Positions 8,514-18,416 of a stretch of 31,207 nt of DNA are shown here, piece after piece (the first letter of the stretch is position 1; each line of letters begins with the position of its first letter). Origin of the DNA: Chara braunii (lineage: Eukaryota > Streptophyta > Charophyceae > Charales > Characeae); NCBI GenBank assembly GCA_003427395.1, contig BFEA01000553.1, forward strand, positions 90,169 to 121,375, written 5' to 3'. The translations under genes and the position numbers were made by a program. The notes under the pieces are model-generated. The model was given only the letters and a program-made list of their open reading frames with translations. It had not been told where the DNA came from and did not search any database.

Positions 8514-8651
8514 NNNNNNNNNNNNNNNNNNNNNNNNNNNNNNNNNNNNNNNNNNNNNNNNNNNNNNNNNNNNNNNNNNNNNNNNNNNNNNNNNNNNNNN
8601 NNNNNNNNNNNNNNNNNNNNNNNNNNNNNNNNNNNNNNNNNNNNNNNNNNN
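8453..8651 (+). repeat. (GA)n microsatellite running into an assembly gap
   Basis: GAGAGA repeats to 8513 are followed by 138 N (8514-8651). The corresponding place in the other LTR copy is a (CT)n/(CTAT)n tract next to a 267-N gap, so the true length of the LTR is uncertain here. Confidence 0.9.
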
Positions 8652-9732
8652 GCGCGAGTGAGAGTGGAAGCCGCGCGAACAACTGCGAGAGGGGGAAGAA
8701 GCCGCGCGGACTGAAAGAAGCCGTGGGGGAATGAAGGAGCTCGCGCCGGGGGGGGGAGAAACTTTTGCGCAGGAACGGGCTGCGCGTGGAGAGACGGGGC
8801 TTCGCGCGGAAAGGCGAGACCGCGTAGATGGCGAATGAGACGATACGAGGCTGTGCCCGGCCGGGACAGCCCGAGCGAGCTGATCCAAGCCGCGCGCGGA
8901 TGAAAGCGAGCTGAGCTGCGTGTGGGATAGCTGCTGCGCGCGAGTGTGAGAATCGAGGTTGTGAGTGAAAGGAGAGACATACCTGGCGCTTGAGGCAAAC
9001 GGCATTGGCGAGATCTACTCGTACTTCGGAGGGTTGTTGACGGAATGCTCTGCAATCTCTCACCGTATGGCCAGCTGCATCATAGATCGTGGGCTAGATA
9101 TGATCTTCCACCTGCAGTCCGAGCGCTGAGCGCCAGATACGATTCCGACATTGGTTCCTTGGGGATGATGATAAGACTATGCTAACGTTGTTACTTATGA
9201 GCAAAAGCAGCGTTCTTATTTGGTGGAACTCGTGGCTAACTGGTTTCGTGTGCATGATGCTTCTTGGATACTGAGGTTCGTTTCCGCGGGAAAGCGGTGA
9301 TCAGTGAGCGGGAACGCAGACCACGACCTGAGCAGCACAAGTCAGCGCTGGCTACGGACGAGGGACGCACGCGGGAAAGAGAGAGAGGGGGAGGGAGAGA
9401 GATCCCGACTACAGATAGGACGTTCCCATGCCAACAAGTGCGAACGCGGTTCGATTACCGCCTGGTGCTCTGAAAGTTAAAGTGAAGAGATACGATCAAG
9501 GGCGGTAAATGGCGGAAGTAACTATTATTCTCTCAAGACAGCTGAATGGATAGTCGAGCATGAAAGGAGCGATGAGATTCCCACTCCTCCTTACCTGCGA
9601 CAACACAGCCGAGGGGAACGAACCTAGAAGATTCGGCGAGGGGAGAGAAAGGACTCACGAGATTAGCACTGTCAGTCTGCGATACCACAACCAAAAGGGG
9701 CGAGCTTGGATGACTTGGCGAAGGGGGGAATC

Positions 9733-10262
9733 AGACCAGACCAAGTCGACCTAGACGAGACTGGACTGCAACATATCAGACCGGATCAGACCGGACTACA
9801 CCAGGTCAGACCGGAACAGACCCGGCAAGATCAAACTAAACGGGATCGTACAAGAACAGACAGAGCATACCAAGCCAGATCAGAACATACCGGCCCGAAG
9901 CGGAACAGAACAGACCAAGGCCGGAACAAAATAGACCAGACGGGACCCGAACAGGCCAGACCGGACCAGATCGGACCCGATTGTACCGTATCAGGCCAGT
10001 TCAGACCAGGCCAAACATCATCACAACAGACCAGATCAGACCCGACGAGGCCGTATCAGACCGGGCCGGCCCAGATTAGACAAGATCAGACCAAAATCGG
10101 ACCAGATCAGACCATATCAGAGCAAAACCGGATCAGACGAGATCCGACCACAACGGGCGGACTCAAACCAGATCAGATGAGACCGTATCCAGACCAGATC
10201 AGACCAGTCCAGAACAGACCTGATCAGACCAAACCTGACTAGACCAGAATAGACTAGGCCAG
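9733..10262 (+). repeat. Degenerate 5-bp-phased tandem repeat (GACCA/GATCA type)
   Basis: About 530 bases are built from near-pentamers such as GACCA, GATCA, GACCG and GAACA (for example CAGACCAGATCAGACC). Because 15 bases are three pentamers and five codons, one frame reads as RPDQT-like pentapeptides; that is a by-product of the repeat. It is strand-biased, rich in GATC and GACC, and recurs inverted at 18757-19292 in the other LTR. Confidence 0.85.
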
Positions 10263-10600
10263 ACTAAGGACACGGCCGGATGCGCACCGGAGTGAACCAA
10301 GGCGTCGTCTTTTCCAACAACCGAAAGGATCTCAGATCTCAGACAGGGGTCCGGAACTAGCCCTTCCACGGGCATTATTTTGGACCAAATGAAAACAATT
10401 TTTTTATTTGTCGCAGACGGTGTGATAGGAGGGACTCGTGGTTGTGTCTTTAGTTGGCTTCAGTCTTTATTTACGTGGACGTGACAGACGAGTTGTGGCA
10501 GGTTACAGGAGCGCCGACCAACCCTCCCATGGGTGACAGACACGGCGCGAGACATAGGGTTCGGTCGGCGTGCCGGCAGACTCCCTTCTACTGGTCGACA

Positions 10601-10604
10601 ACGT
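10601..10604. repeat. Candidate target-site duplication, LTR element
   Basis: ACGT follows the LTR terminus GGTCGACA directly. ACGT also follows the opposite outer end at 22579-22582. The match is only four bases and palindromic, so it supports the ends but does not prove them. Confidence 0.5.
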
Positions 10605-11340
10605 ATACGGGCCAGCCGCCGCACTTGGATGAACGGGCCTGACTTGGGCACCCAAATTCAACTAAGTAAAAGCGATTGCGTTTTCCCGTGGCCAATATAT
10701 GGTCGGGGTACTGGTGGTTTAAACCACCTGTACACTTACACCTAAAATCCCGAACCTACCTGCGCACTGGGTGCCGCTATTTCCCGAACCTTTTGCGTGA
10801 GGGTACCCGCAGTGGGAATTTCGGAAGCGGTGCCCGTGCCTGCAGTCTACCTGAAGGAATTAAAAAAAAAAAAAAAAAAAAGGAACAAACATGCCAGCGA
10901 TCAATGATGTCGTGGAAGTACTTCATGGAGGCCATACTCAAATGATCACTTTCCAGAATGCATCTGACTACTATTACGAGGAGAGGGAAAGGTTGCTGTT
11001 TTTTATGTTTTTTCTCCTTTTGTTCTTTTCTTTCTTTCCCTGCCAGCAAGGCAGCGCATATTCCTTGTGCTCAAAACGCCCTCGCTGAGGGCATACTCAC
11101 ACTAGCGCTGTTGAAATGCATCCAACCACTTTCACGACCAAAGCTTTGTTGTTTTTTTTCGTTTTTTTTTGTTGTGTCCGACATTCGTGCTCCCCGTGTT
11201 TTTCGTTCTGCATAAGTGCCCTCACTGAGGGCAAACTCACACGGAGTACTCCAAAAAGTGTATCCAACTGCAATCACGGGCAAAGCTTGTTTTGTTTTTT
11301 GGGACGTGCGGATTTGACATGGGCCCAAAAATTAGAAAAC
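10605..11340. other. Non-coding interval between LTR part A and the LINE 5' half
   Basis: No gene. It holds a near-perfect 26-bp palindrome at 10708-10733 (GTACTGGTGGTTTAAACCAC, then CTGTAC) of the TIR family, and a 20-base A tract at 10862-10881. A tandem duplication of about 137 bases covers 11079-11302. Each unit of the duplication has a GCCCTC-(A/G)CT-GAGGGC hairpin, ACTCACAC, a CATCCAAC or TATCCAAC block, CAAAGCTT and a T-rich end. Confidence 0.6.
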
Positions 11341-11361
11341 CTTCTGACATGATAGTTCCTC

Positions 11362-11905
11362 GTCATCTTTCACCCCACTTTTCTCTTCCTCCTTATCCTC
11401 TTCTTCCTCCTCGTCATCGTCTTCCTCTTCATCCTCCTCCTCGTCTGCCTTTTCTTATCTCCCCTCATCCATGTCTTCTTCTTCCTGCTCGTCCCCTTTT
11501 CTTCCAAATCTTCTTGTCGATCCTCATCATTTCCCTCTTCTTCCTCCAACCTCTTTTCGTTTTCCACCTCGTCTTCCTTTTCCTTTTCCACCTCGTCTCC
11601 TTTTTCTGTCTCCATTTCGTACGTCCGTTCCTCGCGTGGAACATGTCCTTTGAGTGGGAGAAAGAAACAATAAAGAAAAGGAGGAGGACGAAAGGGAACT
11701 CATAAAAAAAACAGAAACGGCCAGTGGGAGAGTAACACAAAGATAACATCTGAGGAAGAGGAGAGGGAACACCCCGTCCCATAAGAAGAAAGGGCGATAA
11801 AGGGAATCACAAGGGATAAGGAGGAGGCGGATAAGGAGCATTCAAAAGAGGAGGGAGAAGAACTGTGGGAAGATAAGGAGGAGGAGGAAGGGGTAGGGAG
11901 GATGA
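11362..11905. repeat. Pyrimidine-rich to purine-rich strand switch
   Basis: The plus strand is almost pure C/T (CTTCCTCCT, CCTCCTCGTC) up to about 11633, then switches to A/G-rich (AAGGAGGAGGA, GAGGAGGAAGG) until about 11905. The minus strand of the first half would encode Glu/Asp/Lys-rich low complexity, but no gene is supported. It lies just upstream of LINE ORF1 and may be the LINE 5' UTR or its target. Confidence 0.5.
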
Positions 11906-12890
11906 TTTGGTGTCAGAGGGAGGGGACGATTTATTGGGCATAGTAGGGGTGACCCTGCAGGACAGGGAAGCAGAGGCCAACCCCTGGGTTCCCTCCCACG
12001 ACTTGTCAGGTCAAATTTTCGTTCCCCGAACGTCGACCTATGACGCCCTCTCTGGGAAGACCAAAGTGTACTACAATGGCATATTTGAGGAGGCTGAACA
12101 GGAAAGGGAAGACAGGCCAGAACAAGGTGAACCATCAGGCGACCCAAAGGGAGGGAATACAAAGGACGACCCGCTCACAGACAGCGACCTAATAATATCA
12201 CCAGGGAAGACGAGGTGCGGAGTCCTAAAAACAGATGGGACCGCTGGAGGTTCTCCCTCCAAGAAGGTTAAGAGAAATGATGCCTTAGGGATGGGTACTT
12301 TTGTAGAGGATTTAACTGAGCGTTCTCTTGAAAACGGTCAAAGTGGCTATTGTGTGGGACAAAAATGAAACCATCCTCATCGGATTGCCCGCAAGGAACT
12401 CTCTCTTGTGGGACCAATGAAAACGCTATCCAAGCACGATAGGCTAAAAGGGACAATTAAAAAGTACTTGATTCCATTGATCTGTTCGGATGTCTCCCCA
12501 AATGACACCATGTTGTAGACACGACTCACGAACAGTGAGGTTGCAGAGATACCGGCGATACCAGTTAACAACACACCTACTGAAGAGGAGGTGGCGGAGT
12601 TAACAAAAGGACACGTGTTACACCACACGGAATCGGTAGTCCCCTTGCCTATCCCAAAGCCTAATCGATACCTGTCCCAAGTTGAAAAGGGTCCCCCGGT
12701 GGTATTTTATTTTGTACTACTGGGACTCAAAACCATAATGGACTCGTTTGATAGATGGTGCGACTTACGTGTTCATTGGTTCCCCTTGCAAGAATTGGTA
12801 ACGAACCAAAAGGAAAAAGCCAGCGCTTTTCCTCTACCGGTCGGAAGACAGGGCTCTCTGATTTCTGACTGGGTCTAAAAAGTTGGACTG
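11842..12890 (+). pseudogene. LINE ORF1 region (decayed)
   Basis: It lies directly upstream of the endonuclease, in the position of LINE ORF1, whose product normally coats the element's RNA. An open stretch up to 12368 includes ANPWVPSHDLSGQIFVPRTS and a basic patch PSKKVKRN after an acidic, Pro/Gly-rich part. After stops, another frame (12591-12878) has PVVFYFVLLGLKTIMDSFDR and FPLQELV. I recognise no RRM or CCHC knuckle, so the assignment rests on position and coherent composition. The LINE 5' end is not located. Confidence 0.5.
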
Positions 12891-13020
12891 CAGGACAAGC
12901 TGACTAACGAAAATATCAACACCATGCTGGCAGCAACCCGCAACATGAACAAAGGTCGAGTAACAGGAACCTCCCACCCTGCGACAGACCGGATCCAACA
13001 AAACGGTGGTTGCAGACCTG

Positions 13021-14025
13021 ATGGTCCGCCCACCTAAGTTGTGCATCACCTCTTGGAATATACGTGGCTTAGGGGAGACTACGCGCAGACATAAAAGAGC
13101 TAGGCTTAGGGCCTGAATACAAAGGAAGAATGTGCAGATAATTGGGCTGCAGGAAACGAAATTAAACACCGAAAAGATCAGAGAAGCGGCAGCCTTTTGA
13201 GACAGTCCCCAGATACGGTCCCCAACAGTGGGGACATGTGGCGGGGNGGTCATACTTATAGATAAGAACCTTAATATTATAGAACTAGACTCTTACTCTG
13301 ATACAAAAGGAAGACTGGCGTGGCTGAAATTTCAGCTTGGGGAGGAGGAGTGCGCTGTAATGTCAGTTTACGGTCTGGTTGAATTAAATCAAAGGGTGGA
13401 TTTCCTGGCAAACCTACCCAGCTTTATTCCTGATACAGAAAATATAATCCTCCTAGGTGATTTGAATACAATTTTGATACCGGGATTAGACTCTCTTTCA
13501 AGACACCCAGCTAGAGCAGGCGCTGATATGCTCACCGAGTTTATAGATTCATAAGTTCTGAGTGATGTCTACCGGACTCTCAACCCCGATACTAATGGAT
13601 TTTCTTGGTTTGACCCACAACCTTCAAAAAGAGTGCAGCCCCCAAGAAGTCGTATAGATCTGATCTTGGCACGATGGACCCCTGGGATAGGTGCTGCTGG
13701 TCAGAGGTCCAACACGCATCTTTGTCTGACCACTATCGGGTACTTATGTATGTCATAGTGGCTGACGTAGTCCAAAAAGAAAGACCTCCGTTCAGACTCA
13801 ACATGAATCTGTTGAAGGACGAGGGGATTAAGGAATGAATCAGAGAACAGATGCAGTGCTGGGAAAAGGCAACAAATCTGTTCGAAGACCAGAGTGGGCA
13901 GAAGTAGGCATTAACATAATCAGATCCGCACTAATGAATTTTTCAAGAATGCTTGCTGTAGCACACCAATGGGAAGAGAAACAACTCCTAAGGGAGATTA
14001 CCCAGGCAGAAGAAAAGATGGAAGA
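13021..14025 (+). pseudogene. LINE ORF2 endonuclease (APE-type), 5' half of a split LINE
   Basis: This enzyme nicks the target to prime reverse transcription. ATG at 13021 is followed by CITSWNIRGLG (the N of the active site). Then come IIGLQETK (catalytic glutamate), VYGLVELNQRVDFLANL, IILLGDLNTI (the usual GDFN site), SRIDLILARW and, after a frameshift, a SDHYRVLM equivalent near 13728-13750. These are the APE motifs of L1-type ORF2 in order. Stops at 13114-13116 and 13552-13554, frameshifts and an N at 13247 break it. Past the domain, linker sequence (AVAHQWEEKQLLREITQAEE) runs to about 14025, then stops dead at LTR sequence. About 95 codons of linker here plus about 144 in the minus-strand half give a normal endonuclease-to-RT spacing. 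Confidence 0.88.
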
Positions 14026-14026
14026 T
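14025..14026. other. Proposed inversion breakpoint 2 (LINE / LTR)
   Basis: LINE linker changes to LTR sequence here. The LTR side aligns with the full LTR from about 21516 onward (ATACGTGTTCGTG versus ATACGTGTCCGTG). Confidence 0.7.
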
Positions 14027-15085
14027 ACGTGTTCGTGCCCCCTTGATGCACCATGTACCTGTTCGCAGGCACGTACACCCGCCACACCCCGTGCTTCCCC
14101 CAGCTAGCCCCCTGTGGCTAGCTTAGTGCGCCAGTTCCCAGCGCGCCCTGTCTCGTGCGCCACTCGGAAAAAAGTCCCCGTGCGTTTCTGAGCCAGCCCA
14201 CCTCGTGTGCCAGCCCATGCTCGGCTCCGTGCGCCGGTCAGCCTCCCCCGAGAATGAGCTCTCTTGGGCTTATAAAGTTTGCCGGTCCCACGGTACCAGC
14301 TCCCAGCAGCCAGCTCTCACCCGCCGTCGGCCGATCCGTGTCAGGAACTTTGCAGCGCCCTGGTACCGGGCCTATGCCCGAGCCTGTTAGGGCCCCGGAA
14401 AGGTCTTTGTCGAGGAGAGCCTTTTTGTCAGGAACCGGGCCTTTTACGGGGCCCAGTACCGGACCTATTTCCGAACCTGCCCCGACCTATCTCGGCCTTG
14501 GTGGTCCCCACTCATAAGAAGTACCAGCCCCCCTTGTGAAAGTCACGCAGACCCGCCCAAAATTCTAGGCCGGGAGGTCCATTTCCGAGCCCTAGGCCCG
14601 CACCCTTCTCTTCTTAGTGTTGAGGCCCCACTTAGGCCCGATCCCACCGCTTTTTCACGCAGGCTGTTCTTGAGAATTCGGTTACTCGAGGCAACTTCGG
14701 ACACCGCCGCCACTTAAGACGTCCGTAGCCTCACGATAAACGTCCGACGCCTTCGTTCCTCGACTATTCTGCCAACCTTTAGTATCATTCCGACCTTTCG
14801 AGGTCGCGCCCCCTTGTCCAACCCCTCGGCAGTTGTCCGTTGTGGTAGCCTCTTTGCGTTCGTCGGTAGCTTACGTCTTAGGCTCTCTCCGCAAAGATAC
14901 CGTTGTTCAACGCTCGAGCCCTGCTCGAACTGAACGTCGTAGCCCAGCCACTCGTTCCGTCAACCTGTCGCGACATTTTCCCATGGCCGGTGAGCCCCTG
15001 CCAAGGAGAAACCAACAAATGTGAAGCTCGTTGCGCGCCCTTGTAAAGGAAGTAAAGGGCGGCGTAGGGCTGGAGCCGCCCGACA
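14026..15085 (-). mobile_element. LTR part B (3' LTR, internal-side piece)
   Basis: About 1.06 kb matches 21516-22578 nearly throughout, including GCTTATAAAGTTTGC near 14268 (a TATA-like palindromic box usable on either strand). On the minus strand it starts TGTCGGGCGGCTCC at 15085, directly after a polypurine tract, as the 3' LTR of a minus-strand element should. Its other end is at the inversion breakpoint, where LTR part A (8374-10600) would once have continued. Short frames inside it are not genes. Confidence 0.85.
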
Positions 15086-15100
15086 GCAGCCCCCTCCCCA
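15086..15100 (-). promoter_or_regulatory. Polypurine tract (plus-strand primer)
   Basis: On the minus strand TGGGGAGGGGGCTGC abuts the LTR start TGTCGGGC. Such a tract primes second-strand DNA synthesis in LTR retrotransposons, and it fixes the element's orientation as minus. Confidence 0.75.
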
Positions 15101-15930
15101 TTCTCGACGTCCCCGACGAGCGATCTTGGAGTATCGTCTGATTATCGAGAAGGAAATATTTAATCGGCTGACACCTAATATGTACCCGATCAACCCCAAG
15201 AGACATATCCCTCTCATAATTTTCTTTCTTCCTTTCGCTCTTCCTACCTCTCTTTCCACCATCGCTTTTTTTAACTTTCCGCTTTTCATCCCTAGCTTGT
15301 CCTTTCAACCACTCCCGCGTTGCCAGATTCAAGCGGACTTTGGTTTTGTCTCGCCACTTGTGGAAGTAAAATTTTATTTTGCTCATACGCTTAGTCGGCA
15401 GAATCATTTTGATAAATGCTAAAGTACCTCCTTCTTCGAACATCGGGCCTCCAAACTTCCGAGTTTTACCTCCCCGGTTTACGAACGTCCTTCTCCTCCT
15501 TGCACCCATTCTCCACCCAACCAGTAAGGCTTGAAAGAGTATAGGAAAGATATCGCATGACAGATCGCATGACAGATCCACCCAACAAGGAGCTCGCGCC
15601 ACCATAAAGATCAAACGTAATGAGACGATCAACCACGCCAAGTAAGATGCCGACATTAAAGCTGCAGCCGAAGCACCAACAATGGAAAGTACGAGCATAA
15701 GTTGACACAAGGATGATCAGTAAGAGAAAAAGGAGGCGCAAATCTTCATTCTTGCCTCGCACCCTTATCCCAAGCTGGAATCCTGCGACCCAATTTCCAG
15801 TCTTGATCGAATCATTATCGTCAATAACGGATTTCTTCACTTGAAACCCTTCTCTGAGTTCTGACAGTTCCTTAAATTCTCTCGACGTGCTTTTAAGATG
15901 GTCAGCATCCTCAATAAACTTAACTTCCAC
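15101..15930 (-). pseudogene. Hydrophobic tail of the gag-like reading frame
   Basis: The frame of the 15-residue repeats continues past one TAA (15982-15984) as open sequence to 15466. It has a charged stretch (KSTSREFKELSELREGFQVK) followed by a membrane-like LRLLFLLLIILVSTYARTF. From about 15700 a second frame carries on more plausibly, with SIVGASAAALMSASYLAWLI, a further apolar run, then very basic sequence (WRMGARRRRTF, KRKVKKSDGGKRGRKSERKK). A frameshift between them is likely. I recognise no family. A membrane segment at this place could be envelope-like or accidental; no signal or glycoprotein feature is visible. Confidence 0.4.
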
Positions 15931-15981
15931 GATGGTCTTTCCTCCGCCTTCTTGGTCAGATGAAAGTCGAATCTCATTGTC

Positions 15982-16884
15982 TTATTCTTCCAAAAGGTTC
16001 CCGTTTAATTCTCCTTCAACACTCACCGTCGTGCATTGATCCACTATGAAATCTCCAATATCTTTCATAGTTACCAACTTTTGGCTCTTAAAACTATACC
16101 CAACATCGTTTTCGGACGTATCGATGGTCTCCAACAGTTGGGCAAGATCATAGTCGACGTCGGACTCAAGGGTCTCAAACAGTTGTGCAAGCTCATAGCG
16201 GTCGTCTGGCTCGACGGTCTCCAACAGTTGGGTAAGCCCATAGTCGATACCCGGTTCGGAGGCCTCAAAGAGTTGAGCTAAGTCATAATCGTCATCATGT
16301 TCGATGGTCCCAAATAGTTGCACCCGCTCATAGCTGACGTCCGATTCGACGGTCTCAAAAGGATGAGCCAGCTTGTAGCCGACATCCGGGTCAACAGACT
16401 CAAATGGCTGGGCAAGCTCACAACCCATGTCCAGATCGGGGGTCTCAAACAGTAAAGCCAACTCATAACTAACATCTGGCTTGATGGTCTCAGAAAGTTG
16501 AGCCAGCTCATAGCTGATATCCGGCTCTACACACTTAAACGCTGGGGCAAGCTCATAGCTTGTGTCTGAGTCCTCTGCCCCCTTGTTTTGAGTATCGCCA
16601 GTTTTTTTCAAGCCTCTGCATTCTTCAATCATTGCTATCTCTTCCTGTGTCGTGGTTTGATCTACCCACGTTTCCTGAATAACCTTCGGCCCTTCACCCA
16701 TCGGCGAGACTTTAATATCAAGGTTAGTATTATCGACTCCATTTTCTTCTGATTCCTCACTTATTTTCTCAGCACACACCGGAGCTGCATCAGGATCCTC
16801 CTGGCAACTCTCGAACCGAATACTCAAAACCCCAACCGTCAGACTATGAAAGCCAATGCCCTTGTCTGAGCGAACGTCACCCAT
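15982..16884 (-). pseudogene. Gag-linked protein with ten 15-residue tandem repeats
   Basis: The open stretch is 300 codons. Residues 1-104 are acidic and unstructured-looking. Residues 105-254 are ten consecutive units of exactly 15 residues, consensus E-P-D-V-S-Y-E-L-A-Q-L-F-E-T-V, for example KPDVSYELALLFETP and EPDDRYELAQLFETL. Tyr at position 6, Leu/Ala at 8-9 and Phe/Leu at 12 are the most constant, with acidic residues around them, as in an amphipathic helical or motif-array repeat. It overlaps the end of the gag-like domain in a frame offset by -1, so in life the two were probably one protein. A stop at 15982 separates it from the hydrophobic tail. No known repeat family comes to mind. 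Confidence 0.65.
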
Positions 16885-17507
16885 TTATTAGGCATGTTCT
16901 CCATAACAAACTTTCTTCTCTTGATAGGCAGAGTCCCTATGAATATGCCGCATCGTTCTATCTCACCGAAAAACCCATTTTCTATCAATGGTTCAGATGC
17001 CCTCTCAAAGCGTCTCGCAAATGCCACTAACGTCTCTCCTTCCTCCTTCATCTCCTTTAAGTCCTCGATCGAGTAGAAGATGTCGTCACATGCAAAGGCT
17101 CGGGACAATAGTTCTCTGAAAGTTGCCCACTTCCAATCCTCGGGTACAGCAGCACGCACGTCTTTGTCTAGTTTGAGATCGGTATGATTAATGAATCCCA
17201 TTATCGCTTCCCGATCAATCCATCCTGCTCTCAAGGCATAAACTTCCCAGTCGTTCAGAAATTATGATACCCGATGTCCCGTAAAACATAGAGGCTGACC
17301 GAAGTAAAGTGGTTGGTAAAACAAAGGACTGCACAACGGTCCGCACGCCATAGCATATGGACTTGGTTTGCATGGTGGCTCACATCGTCCTTTTCGCCAA
17401 GTGTCGCCCTCACGGATCCCTACTCCGGTTGCCACCTTTACATGAGGAGGTCTGCTTTCAAATTCACTATCCCACCTTTCTCCTCCATCAGAATTCTCCA
17501 CCGCCAT
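16839..17507 (-). pseudogene. Retrotransposon gag-like domain
   Basis: The probable start is ATG at 17505-17507. The first 81 codons end at a TAA (17262-17264), and the same frame resumes with FLNDWEVYALRAGW, so the stop looks like a later mutation. The fold signature of Retrotrans_gag follows: W-K-W-A-T-F-R-E-L-L-S-R-A-F, then a spaced EEGETLVAFARRFERASEPL and GIFIGTLP. Gag would form the virus-like particle around element RNA. The N-terminal part is Pro/Cys-rich (CEPPCKPSPYAMACGPLCSP). No zinc-knuckle is seen. The frame closes at 16839, where the repeat-containing frame takes over. Confidence 0.72.
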
Positions 17508-17587
17508 CTTTCTCTCAGTTCATCTCCGAAAGATAAGCCTTCTCCATAACTTCCCGGCACTCCCTTTTCAACCCTCCATTAACCATA

Positions 17588-17851
17588 CTAATCAACAAAG
17601 AGATGGAAGGTTACTCTCTCAGACGCTGTGTAGCCCAACCCGACTGATGAGCTCATAGATCCCCACGACAGGCCTCCACTGGACCCCCCTATATCCCTGA
17701 CGACGTCAACAGGCCTAGAAGAGAACCGCCCTCTAGCGTATCTCCTCCTTCCCTCATGTCGAAAGAGAGGTTGCTCCCATGTCGCCATCATCGCTGGCCT
17801 ACCGATCCCGAGAGCAATCCCTTGACGCGAGCCGGCCAACTCGTGCGTCAT
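17588..17851 (-). pseudogene. Short open frame upstream of gag (uncertain)
   Basis: This frame of 87 codons is Gly/Arg/Ser-rich (RRRYARGRFSSRPVDVVRDI), lies in the leader between primer-binding site and gag, and is separated from gag by stops. It may be a decayed N-terminal part of gag or chance. No family recognised. Confidence 0.25.
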
Positions 17852-18398
17852 AGGGTCGGACCGAAGTCACACGCTCACGGAACGACGGTATCTCCCTTGT
17901 GCAATCCTATCTGGCACCATGTCTCTACTCGGCCCACCTCAGACATGGATTTACCCGGGATGCTTTCCCCCGACACTGTGTAGTGTCCTAATCAGACCTC
18001 CCGCTAGCAATCGGATCAGCTAGCCTGTCTATCCTCCCCCCAACTCCTTGCGATCTGGGGCGCTTCTCCCCTCCCCTTCAGTCCCTCCAGTTCTTCCCCT
18101 GCTTACAATTTTCTCTCTTGGAGTCAGATCGGGGTAGACTGCCCAAAGGGTAGGGAAGAATCAGAATTGCCTCGCTCAATCACAATCACAAGAAGGATGG
18201 GTAAAAGAAAACACAAGAGATCACAATAATGTTAGAATCAAGAATATCACGAGCATTGCAAAAATCGACGTCTCACCGGGACATGTCGATCGCTGGTTGG
18301 CTGGTTGCTCGCCGTCTGCTCCGCTCTAGTCGTACTCCTTTCCTGGTCCTCTCACGTCCCCGCGGTCACAGGCGGACCGAAGTCCCGAGAGACAGCCT
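17852..18398 (-). other. Leader of the LTR element, no gene
   Basis: This lies between the primer-binding site and the first open frame of the minus-strand element, where a packaging signal would be expected. I see no distinct structure that I can support. Confidence 0.5.
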
Positions 18399-18416
18399 TC
18401 CCCGGCAACGACACCA
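18399..18416 (-). promoter_or_regulatory. Primer-binding site (tRNA-Asp type)
   Basis: On the minus strand TGGTGTCGTTGCCGGGGA begins one base after the LTR terminus CGACA. It differs at two of 18 positions from TGGCGCCGTTGCCGGGGA, the site complementary to plant tRNA-Asp that many plant LTR elements use. The implied acceptor strand CAACGAC pairs fully with the tRNA-Asp 5' end GUCGUUG. Confidence 0.85.

Larger units (their letters stand above)
8374..10600 (+). mobile_element. LTR part A (inverted piece of the second LTR copy)
   Basis: This is the reverse complement of 18418-20840, over most of its length with only scattered changes. It contains the (GA)n tract and gap (8453-8651), the pentamer-phased repeat (9733-10262), and the terminus GGTCGACA at 10593-10600. 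It ends at the LTR boundary, where the flank becomes ACGT. With 14026-15085 it makes up one LTR copy lacking the part equivalent to about 20841-21515. Open frames within it are low-complexity (Ser/Leu, Arg/Glu) and are not genes. Confidence 0.85.

Noticed and set aside
8350-9063. Open frames across the first gap on both strands
   Set aside because: Same low-complexity LTR sequence and N; mirror image of the frames in the other LTR copy.
9706-10242. Protein of RPDQT pentapeptides
   Set aside because: Produced by the 5-bp-phased DNA repeat; its counterpart in the other LTR shows the same drift without coding constraint.
11370-11615. Glu/Lys-rich protein on the minus strand
   Set aside because: Low-complexity reading of the pyrimidine-rich tract; no start context, homologous domain or conservation visible.
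17641-17670. CTGATGAG at 17644, hammerhead-like core
   Set aside because: No paired stem II and no GAAA follow; chance match.
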